From assembly GCA_021772025.1 (NCBI GenBank), contig JAETNT010000040.1:1-36527 (forward strand): a DNA stretch of 36,527 nt, read 5' to 3'. Positions 30,541-36,527 of this stretch are shown here, piece after piece. A program made the position numbers and the translations under genes. This stretch comes from Enterocloster bolteae. GTDB lineage: Bacteria > Bacillota > Clostridia > Lachnospirales > Lachnospiraceae. Below the pieces are notes generated by a model. That model did no database searches, had not been told where the DNA came from, and saw only the letters and a program-made list of their open reading frames with translations. Numbering within the stretch: the stretch's first letter is position 1; each line of letters starts with the position of its first letter.

Positions 30541-32564
30541 CAAGAGAAGAACAGATCACACACATGAAAAAGCTGGTATTAAAAATGAATCAGTATCGGG
30601 ACGAATATTATAACCAGAACGCCCCGTCCATTCCGGACAGCGCCTATGATCGGTTATTTGATGAGCTGGAGGTTTTGGAGAAACGCACGGGCATTATCCT
30701 GAGCGGTTCCCCGACACAAACCGTAGGTTATCACCCGGTTAGTGAATTGCCGAAGGTAAAACACCCCATTCCCCTGTTGTCTCTGGATAAAACGAAGCTG
30801 ACAAGAGATATCTTAGACTTTGTCCAGAAGGGGAAAGGCTTAACAAACCTGGCGCTGAAGATGGATGGACTCACGGTAAAACTGGTTTATGACGGCGGAG
30901 AGCTCCAGCAAGCCTCCACCCGTGGAGACGGAGAGATTGGAGAAGACATCACGCACAATATTCCGGCATTTATCAACGTGCCGCTTACGGTTCCTTATAA
31001 GGACAGGCTGGTTATTACAGGAGAAGCACATATCCGGATTGATGATTTTGAAAAGCTCCGGACTTCTATCCTGGATCGGAACGGAGAACCTTATAAAACG
31101 CCCAGAAACCTGGCTTCCGGTTCGGTTCGTACCTTAAATCCCGCTGTTTGTAAAGAACGCTGTGTATCTTTTATCCCATTTAATGTGTTAGAAGGACTTG
31201 ACTATGAAGCAGTCATCGGTGACAGCCGATCCGCAAAACTTTCAAAGCTGAAAGATTATGGATTTGGCTACTGTGATTCCTACACCATTGATAAAAGTGC
31301 CACGGAAGAACAGATTGAGACTTACATCGAGTGCCTTCAGACGATTGCCAGAGAAAAAATGATTCCGATTGACGGGATTGTGGCTGTCTATGACAGTATC
31401 TCCTATTCAAAAAGCTGTGGCAGAACGGGCCGCGTTTATAAAGACGGCCTGGCCTTCAAATTTGAGGATGATACGTTTGAAACAGTCTTCCGTTCAATCG
31501 AGTGGACGCCTACCAGGTCCGGACAGCTTGCCCCCGTCGCATTGTTTGACACCATTGAAATTGATGGCTGCGCGGTGTCCAGGGCAAGTCTCCATAACCT
31601 TACCTTTATCAAAGATCTGGAGCTGCAGCCAGGCTGTCGGATATTAGTCTCCAAACGCAATATGATTATCCCTCATATAGAGGACAATCTTGACCGGGGA
31701 AATTCCATATACAGCTTTCCTGCCACCTGTCCCAGCTGCGGGGCTCCAACCAGAGTCCATACACGAAAAGGGGACAAGGGACGCATCATTGAAACGTTGC
31801 ATTGCGATAATCCGGACTGCGAGACACAGTGGCTTCGGCAGTTAATTCACTTCGCCGGGAAAAAGGCCATGGATATCAAGGACCTGTCAACGGCCACACT
31901 GTCAAAGTTTTTAGAGTACGGCTGGCTGGATTCATTCCAGGATCTTTACCACCTGGATATGCACCGGGAAGAGATTATCCGCTTAGAGGGATTCGGAGTT
32001 AAATCCTATGAAAACCTCTGGGCCTCCATCGAAGCAAGCCGGCATACAACCTTTGAGCGCTATCTGGTCGCTATGGATATCCCGCTCGTTGGCCGGACCA
32101 TAAGCCGGAGCCTGGGACAGCAGTTCCACGGAAGTCTGGATGACTTTGAACAGGCCGCAACCGGCACCTATGATTTCACCCAGCTGGAGGATATCGGAAC
32201 GATTATCAATGACAACATCCATACCTGGTTTTCAGATATGGACAACTTAAAATTATGGAAGGAGTTACAGAAAGAGATGACATTTGAAGAGAGAACAGAG
32301 GAAACCATGAACGTAGAACAGAGTGAGCAGAATCCTTTTGCCGGACGCACGATTGTCGCAACCGGAAAGCTGATGAACTACACCAGAGACGGTATCCAGG
32401 CGAAAATTTTAAGTCTGGGAGCCAAAGCAGGCAGCTCCGTATCGAAAAACACAGATTATCTGATCTGCGGAGATAAGGCCGGAAGCAAGCTCGCAAAGGC
32501 CCAGTCCCTCGGTGTACGGATTTTGTCCGAATATGAATTCCTGTCTATGATTGGTGAGGCTTAA
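30537..32564 (+). CDS. NAD-dependent DNA ligase (LigA-like), full length
   Basis: A 675-residue ligase that seals DNA nicks using NAD. Domains in order: Ia (about 1-70; YYNQNAPSIPDSAYDRLFDEL), adenylation domain with active-site lysine in LALKMDG (K108), GEAHI and later DGLAFKF, an OB part, a four-Cys zinc finger (CPSCG then HCDNPDC), helix-hairpin-helix region and a C-terminal BRCT (about 598-675; FAGRTIVATGKL, VSKNTDYLICGDKAGSKLAKAQSLGVRIL). It is divergent from typical chromosomal LigA and probably serves replication or repair of the element. Overlaps the preceding gene. Confidence 0.9.
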   Translation: MTREEQITHMKKLVLKMNQYRDEYYNQNAPSIPDSAYDRLFDELEVLEKRTGIILSGSPTQTVGYHPVSELPKVKHPIPLLSLDKTKLTRDILDFVQKGKGLTNLALKMDGLTVKLVYDGGELQQASTRGDGEIGEDITHNIPAFINVPLTVPYKDRLVITGEAHIRIDDFEKLRTSILDRNGEPYKTPRNLASGSVRTLNPAVCKERCVSFIPFNVLEGLDYEAVIGDSRSAKLSKLKDYGFGYCDSYTIDKSATEEQIETYIECLQTIAREKMIPIDGIVAVYDSISYSKSCGRTGRVYKDGLAFKFEDDTFETVFRSIEWTPTRSGQLAPVALFDTIEIDGCAVSRASLHNLTFIKDLELQPGCRILVSKRNMIIPHIEDNLDRGNSIYSFPATCPSCGAPTRVHTRKGDKGRIIETLHCDNPDCETQWLRQLIHFAGKKAMDIKDLSTATLSKFLEYGWLDSFQDLYHLDMHREEIIRLEGFGVKSYENLWASIEASRHTTFERYLVAMDIPLVGRTISRSLGQQFHGSLDDFEQAATGTYDFTQLEDIGTIINDNIHTWFSDMDNLKLWKELQKEMTFEERTEETMNVEQSEQNPFAGRTIVATGKLMNYTRDGIQAKILSLGAKAGSSVSKNTDYLICGDKAGSKLAKAQSLGVRILSEYEFLSMIGEA

Positions 32565-32583
32565 TGGAAGGAAAAAGAGAATC

Positions 32584-32931
32584 ATGATTTTTGAATGTGA
32601 TACGGAAGAAAGATATTTAGGTTCTGCAGGCGAAATTACCGGGATCTGTGTAAGCAGGCCAGTAAACGGGATCACCCTCAATGGCCTGGAATGGCTGTAT
32701 TGGGGCGATAACAAGAATATTATGCTGTTCCCGGACAAGAGCCAGGCAACGCAATATTTAACCGCTCATGGCTGCACAGAACAGGATATACAGGGATTTC
32801 GCTTTTTCTATCATGTCGCCTGCCAGCATTGCGGTATGTGGCTTTTAGTTGAGGACTGCGATATCACTACAGATGAAATGGGAGTACATGCTTATCACAG
32901 TTCTTGTGGGCATAGCTTTAACATTTCTTAA
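32584..32931 (+). CDS. Unknown small protein with CxxC motif
   Basis: A 115-residue protein: MIFECDTEERYLG start, EWLYWGDNKNIMLFPD centre, then ACQHCG and SSCGHSF near the end, a Cys/His set that could bind zinc. ATG 32584 is preferred; the frame extends to 32551 inside the ligase gene, but GGAAGGAAAAAGAG lies just before 32584. Followed by a terminator. Confidence 0.7.
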   Translation: MIFECDTEERYLGSAGEITGICVSRPVNGITLNGLEWLYWGDNKNIMLFPDKSQATQYLTAHGCTEQDIQGFRFFYHVACQHCGMWLLVEDCDITTDEMGVHAYHSSCGHSFNIS

Positions 32932-32939
32932 ATTACTTA

Positions 32940-32967
32940 CGCTGCCGATTATTTCGGCAGCGTTTTT
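32940..32967 (+). terminator. Terminator of the ssb-ligase operon
   Basis: Perfect CGCTGCCGA (32940-32948) / TCGGCAGCG (32954-32962) with a 5-base loop and five T. It begins 9 bases after the preceding stop codon. Confidence 0.85.
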
Positions 32968-32993
32968 CAATCAGCGGAGAGGTGTATAATGAA

Positions 32994-34232
32994 ATGAAAG
33001 GACAGTTAAGTTTATTTACTCCGGATTTTATCCGGGACATGGATTGCACCAAAGACACACCTATCATGTATGGGAAGAAAGACTGTCCTATCTATGGGAC
33101 AGGGGTAAAAATCAAACCGCGCATTCCAGGCCGTGATGACTCTGAGCATATGAAAAAGATTATTCTTCCAGAGCTGCTACCTTTGGAAGAATATGATTTA
33201 GTGGCAATCCTTCTGTCCGGAGGCAAGGACAGCATTGCCTGCTATTATAAGATTTTGGAATTGGGAGTACCCAAAGATAAAATAGAGTTCTGGCACCACG
33301 ACATCGACGGCGGCCATCCCAGCCGACGTATGGACTGGAGATGTACGCAGAATTATGTCCGGGCGCTGGCCGAAGCAGAGCATATCCCGCTCCGCTTGTC
33401 GTGGCGTGTAAACGGATTTTTTGGAGAGTTATACCGTATTGGCGCATCAGAACCAGTTGAATGGCTGGAGCCATACACGGGGGAAATAAGACAGTGTAAG
33501 CTGTCACCAAAATATCTGAAATGCCGGGAAATTAAGCAACAGGTCACTGAAGATATGGAAGACCAGCTGAAGAAAATGGGCTATCGTATGAAATTCCCAA
33601 TGAAATCAGGAGATTTGAGCAGGCGCTGGTGTTCTGCTTATCTAAAAATCATGGTAGCAGACACCGTTATGAGCAATTTGAGCCAGTTGGGAGAGCTGGA
33701 GAACCTTGGTGGAAAAAGACATAAGTTCCCGGCAAAGAGCGGAACACATCAGGGCCGCTGGTGCAGCGGAAATCTGAAAGCCGCAGTACAGGACAGTGTT
33801 ACATCAAACCTAAAAAAGACTAAGAGCAACGTTAAGGTTCTGGTTGTATCAGGGGAACGCAGGGGCGAGTCTCCCGGAAGAAGTAAATACAATGAAATGG
33901 AGATCCACCGCACAAATGCTACTGCGAAAGCAAACCGTCTCGTACATCAGTGGCGGCCAGTAATTGATTATTCCGAAAAAGATGTATGGGAAGTGCTTAA
34001 ACGCCATCGAATCAATCCACACCCTTGCTATCGTGCCGGTTGGAACCGATGCAGCTGTGCCATGTGTATCTTTTCAACGCCCTCGCTATTCGCAGGAATC
34101 CGAGAGCTATACCCAGAAGACTATGCACTGCTTAAACGAGATGAACAGATTTTGGGATTTACCTTAGATAATAAATGTGATCTGGATACATTTGTCGGAG
34201 ATGCACAATCCTGTATCTGTCACGGAGATTGA
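32994..34232 (+). CDS. PP-loop ATPase, PAPS-reductase family, with duplicated motif
   Basis: A 412-residue protein. The PP-loop VAILLSGGKDSIACYYK (SGGKDS at 75-80) marks the PAPS reductase/ATP-sulfurylase/DndC superfamily. Two 30-residue stretches, 200-229 and 244-273, repeat the pattern KFP.KSG....RWCS..LK..V.D.V.SNL (18 identical positions). Later come VVSGERRGESPGRS, CSCAMCIF (C353, C355, C358) and CICHG (C407, C409), which could bind Fe-S or zinc. It may activate a substrate for sulfur transfer, possibly to DNA or tRNA; ordinary sulfate assimilation is unlikely in this context. GGAGAGG before ATG 32994; GTG 32982 lies in the RBS. Confidence 0.84.
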   Translation: MKGQLSLFTPDFIRDMDCTKDTPIMYGKKDCPIYGTGVKIKPRIPGRDDSEHMKKIILPELLPLEEYDLVAILLSGGKDSIACYYKILELGVPKDKIEFWHHDIDGGHPSRRMDWRCTQNYVRALAEAEHIPLRLSWRVNGFFGELYRIGASEPVEWLEPYTGEIRQCKLSPKYLKCREIKQQVTEDMEDQLKKMGYRMKFPMKSGDLSRRWCSAYLKIMVADTVMSNLSQLGELENLGGKRHKFPAKSGTHQGRWCSGNLKAAVQDSVTSNLKKTKSNVKVLVVSGERRGESPGRSKYNEMEIHRTNATAKANRLVHQWRPVIDYSEKDVWEVLKRHRINPHPCYRAGWNRCSCAMCIFSTPSLFAGIRELYPEDYALLKRDEQILGFTLDNKCDLDTFVGDAQSCICHGD

Positions 34233-34383
34233 GCCGCCATACATAGTCTGATAACAGGTGAGTTTGGGAAAAATGACATATATGTGGCCGGTGATTGGAT
34301 GTACCCGGCCGGGGCGTTCCATGGAGCCGAAGGCGGGCCGTGCTAATGCCAATGATAATGCCATTACACGGTCCACTCTTGCA

Positions 34384-34412
34384 TTGAATCCATACGTCCT
34401 ATCTGATATAAT
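34384..34412 (+). promoter_or_regulatory. Promoter for the AAA/DUF4143 gene
   Basis: TTGAAT (34384-34389), 17-base spacer, TATAAT (34407-34412), about 30 bases before the ATG at 34443. The rest of the 210-base gap from 34233 holds no supported gene. Confidence 0.75.
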
Positions 34413-34442
34413 AAGGATATTCTCTTAGAAGGGAGAGTTTTT

Positions 34443-35801
34443 ATGTATATTAAACGCAATATCTATCAACAGCTTATGAATTGGAAGAATGAATCCAGCC
34501 ACAGCACCCTGGAGGTACGTGGAGCCAGACAGGTTGGAAAAACCTATATTATCAATAAATTTGCTGATGAGAACTTTAAACATAAGATATATATTAACCT
34601 TTTTGAATTGAGTGGAAAACAGTTTATGGAATGTTACAATAGCGCTACCGCCTGGGTACCAGGTACACCGCGCCCGGAACATCCGCTGCAAGACGCTTTT
34701 CATCTGTTTAATCAAGATTTTGAGGATACAGATGACACCGTAATTATTATTGATGAAATACAGGAATCTGCCGAGATTTATAACCGAATCCGGGAATTTA
34801 CCCGACAGTTTCAATGTCATTTTATCATCACCGGCAGTTATCTTGGCCGCGTCCTGGAGCCAGAATTCCGTTTTTCCAGCGGTGATGTAACCAGCATTAC
34901 CATCTATACTTTGTCCTTTGAGGAATTTCTGGCGGCAGCGGACAGTGAACTATTCCGCTTGTATCTCCTGGTTGGTAATTCGGTATATGAGGATAAGGCT
35001 TACTATGAGCAGTTAAAGAAGTTGTACGATATTTATTGCCAGATCGGTGGTTATCCGGCTGTTGTAGAAAAATATCTTACAAGTGGTTCCATAGAAAATG
35101 CCACAAAGGAATTGACACAAATTATCGAAACTTTTTTAAATGAGTCCATGCGCTATTTCACGGATATTCTGGATATAAGTGTCTTTACGGATATTTTCCT
35201 AAGCATATGCCGGATATTAGCCAGAGAAAAAAAAGGGCTGGAGCAAGACAGTATTGGAGAAGAACTGCAGAAACTGGTTGTTAAAGACAGCACCAGTAAT
35301 CTTTCCAAAGCAACTGTAATCCGCGCTATTAACTGGTTGTATCATTCTGGTATCATTGGATTCTGTGGGAAAATTATAGAGCTTGATATTCTTGATTTTA
35401 AACCTGGAAGACGTTGCTATTTTATGGATTTAGGAATTGCAAATTTTTATATGACACAAGCTGGTCTTGACGAAGCCTCTATTCATGGTGCTATCAATGA
35501 GAACTATGTATACATCAATCTGACAAAGCGGCTGAATTTTCCACCGCAAATTGCTTTTGAGACTCCGGCCTTTGCCACTTATAAAAATGGAGAAATTGAT
35601 TTTTATGTACAAAGCATAAAGGAGCGAACGCGATATGCGGTTGAAGTAAAAACTGGTAAACAGGCTGGAAATACAGCGAAGAAAGCACTGGATACCGGAA
35701 AAGTAGACTATTTGCTTTATCTAAAAGGCAATACCCATGGAGGCGTAGAAGGAAATACAATTACTCGTCCGATTTATACATTGGAGAGATTTCATTTTTA
35801 A
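34443..35801 (+). CDS. AAA_14/DUF4143 family ATPase
   Basis: A 452-residue protein. N-terminal P-loop ATPase: LEVRGARQVGKTYIINKFA (Walker A GARQVGKT), VIIIDEIQES (Walker B), CHFIITGSYLGRVL (sensor 1). The C-terminal half is DUF4143-like, ending in a nuclease-fold-like stretch (NGEIDFYVQ, RYAVEVKTGKQAG) seen in this family. These ATPases are common accessory genes in gut bacteria and archaea; function is not settled. It has its own promoter, a convergent terminator behind it and a lower GC than its neighbours, which fits an independent cargo gene. AAGGGAGAG before ATG 34443. Confidence 0.9.
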   Translation: MYIKRNIYQQLMNWKNESSHSTLEVRGARQVGKTYIINKFADENFKHKIYINLFELSGKQFMECYNSATAWVPGTPRPEHPLQDAFHLFNQDFEDTDDTVIIIDEIQESAEIYNRIREFTRQFQCHFIITGSYLGRVLEPEFRFSSGDVTSITIYTLSFEEFLAAADSELFRLYLLVGNSVYEDKAYYEQLKKLYDIYCQIGGYPAVVEKYLTSGSIENATKELTQIIETFLNESMRYFTDILDISVFTDIFLSICRILAREKKGLEQDSIGEELQKLVVKDSTSNLSKATVIRAINWLYHSGIIGFCGKIIELDILDFKPGRRCYFMDLGIANFYMTQAGLDEASIHGAINENYVYINLTKRLNFPPQIAFETPAFATYKNGEIDFYVQSIKERTRYAVEVKTGKQAGNTAKKALDTGKVDYLLYLKGNTHGGVEGNTITRPIYTLERFHF

Positions 35802-35814
35802 ACCAACTCAACGA

Positions 35815-35857
35815 AAAACAGCGGTACGCACCCTATCTGGATGCATACCGCTGTTTT
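35815..35857. terminator. Bidirectional terminator
   Basis: AAAACAGCGGTA (35815-35826) / TACCGCTGTTTT (35846-35857), 12 bp perfect, with A and T tracts on either side. It serves the plus-strand ATPase gene and the minus-strand genes that end at 35877. Confidence 0.88.
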
Positions 35858-35876
35858 ACATTCCCTTTAAAAAAAG

Positions 35877-36032
35877 TCATTTTCCTTCCCGAAATCGCTT
35901 CTCTGCCTTCTCTTCACTGACTATGTCGAAATTTGAATACATCAGCTGCCACAACCGCTCTTTTTGTTTTTCTGACAATCTCATTTCATCCGCCGCAAAC
36001 AACGCATATCCCATTGCCGCATAATTTGTCAT
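35877..36032 (-). CDS. Small unknown protein, 51 aa
   Basis: A short helical protein: starts MTNYAAMGYALFAADEM, then LSEKQKERLWQLMY and a charged end (SEEKAEKRFREGK). GGAGGA lies 7-8 bases upstream of the ATG on the minus strand, which supports translation. Lies 50 bases after the 36083 gene in the same direction. No function known. Confidence 0.6.
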   Translation of the reverse strand: MTNYAAMGYALFAADEMRLSEKQKERLWQLMYSNFDIVSEEKAEKRFREGK

Positions 36033-36082
36033 GAAATCATTCCTCCATCAATAACGAATTCAAGTTTCCAACCGTATCCCAA

Positions 36083-36316
36083 TTACACAAGCAATGAATA
36101 GGCTCCGATGCGCTCCGGAACGGTTGACGCAATGATTTTCCCATTTTCGATTACCTTTTTATCGAACAGCTCTGGAGGAATATCTGCAAAACTTCCGGAA
36201 TAAACCTCTGTACGGAATGCCTCCAGGCTGCTGTCGGATATGATTACTTCCAGCTCATGTGTAAGGCCGTTTGTCCCAATCCACTCCTCCTGCCATTCCC
36301 TGACTGTCTCCCTCAT
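36083..36316 (-). CDS. Unknown small acidic protein, 77 aa
   Basis: Reads MRETVREWQEEWIG then a beta-rich part (HELEVIISDSS, YSGSFADIPPELFDKKVIENG). AAGGGGAAGGC precedes the ATG. Its ATG overlaps the stop of the upstream minus gene (ATGA), indicating coupling. Function unknown. Confidence 0.68.
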   Translation of the reverse strand: MRETVREWQEEWIGTNGLTHELEVIISDSSLEAFRTEVYSGSFADIPPELFDKKVIENGKIIASTVPERIGAYSLLV

Positions 36317-36527
36317 GCCTTCCCCTTTCCTGAAACCGGTCCTGACGAATTTATGATCTCATTCCACATTACTTTCAGCTGGTAACACTGGCGGTAGTTA
36401 ATGAAGCGGAAATCATCGTCTGATACGCTGTATATATTCCTACGCAGACGTTTCCCGGCATTGTTAAAGATTCTCTGAGATGGGTGATCCAATTTCTGCA
36501 GCGTCTCATAAGTTTTTTCGCTTATCA
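36313..36527 (-). CDS. Partial unknown protein, 5' end outside the window
   Basis: An open frame of 70 residues runs from the right edge to TGA at 36313-36315: ISEKTYETLQKLDHPSQRIF..., basic centre (GKRLRRNIYSVSDDDFRF) and QCYQLKVMWNEIINSS. The coupling with the next gene (ATGA) supports it as real. The start is beyond the window and the family is not recognised. Confidence 0.55.
   Translation of the reverse strand, partial: ISEKTYETLQKLDHPSQRIFNNAGKRLRRNIYSVSDDDFRFINYRQCYQLKVMWNEIINSSGPVSGKGKA

Noticed and set aside
34282..34428. Open frame of 48 codons before the AAA/DUF4143 gene
   Set aside because: It covers the TTGAAT-17-TATAAT promoter and has no ribosome site; probably non-coding or a gene remnant.
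1..36527. Search for tRNA or rRNA genes, an attachment site, relaxase or integrase
   Set aside because: No cloverleaf-like or rRNA-like stretch, no direct-repeat att pair at the edges and no recombinase or relaxase motif could be seen; the window is probably internal to a larger element.

Overview
The window looks like part of a large mobile element (conjugative plasmid or integrative element) from a gut-type Clostridia, most likely Lachnospiraceae. Reasons: strong AGGAGG-type ribosome sites, moderate GC, families common in that group (DUF4320-, DUF6133-, DUF6550-, DUF5688-, DUF3268- and LPD11-like proteins), and an extra ssb, NAD-dependent ligase, DNA methyltransferase, two sigma factors and a SpoVT-like regulator with no ribosomal or core metabolic genes. 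No relaxase, integrase, attachment site or origin is visible, so ICE versus plasmid is not settled.

Layout. (1) 1-1920: a compact, overlapping, visibly AT-rich three-gene operon for a bacterial ubiquitin-like pathway: a Ubl of the multiubiquitin family, an E1-like ThiF protein with an N-terminal DUF6791-like domain, and a DUF6527-like Cys/His protein, closed by a terminator. (2) 1921-5100: small accessory genes and two Xre regulators with candidate operators. (3) 5150-19443: a Tad/Flp-like pilus or secretion operon without a secretin: TadE/F-like pseudopilins, a Pro/Glu-rich membrane protein, a large secreted protein, prepilin peptidase, CpaB, TadZ-like ATPase, CpaF/TadA ATPase, TadB, TadC, small pilin-like membrane proteins, then a zinc-finger protein, a sigma factor and unknown genes. 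A group II intron with its reverse transcriptase sits between the secreted-protein gene and the prepilin peptidase gene. (4) 19450-32967: a second operon from a consensus promoter with nested inverted repeats: ssb, a membrane protein, a MoxR/CobS-like AAA+ ATPase, an Xre regulator, a VWA protein that also has an HExxH motif, an unknown 222-residue protein, a SpoVT/AbrB regulator, DUF5688, a second sigma factor, an orphan DNA methyltransferase, small unknown genes and a full-length LigA-type ligase. (5) 32994-36527: a PP-loop PAPS-reductase-like protein with an internal duplication, an AAA/DUF4143 ATPase under its own promoter, a convergent terminator, and a minus-strand run of small genes leaving the window.

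System view. The operons appear organised by promoter, leader, intrinsic terminator, gene. At least three promoters (about 1955, 5130 and 19466) are followed by terminator-like hairpins before the first gene, and further terminators sit between co-oriented genes without an obvious new promoter. A short motif, TTGTTTAAGA, lies just before three of these hairpins. This suggests attenuation or processive antitermination across the element. The strongest candidates for under-described biology are the Ubl operon, the AAA+/VWA-metallopeptidase cassette and the antitermination-like layout. All family calls come from reading the sequence; no database search was run.
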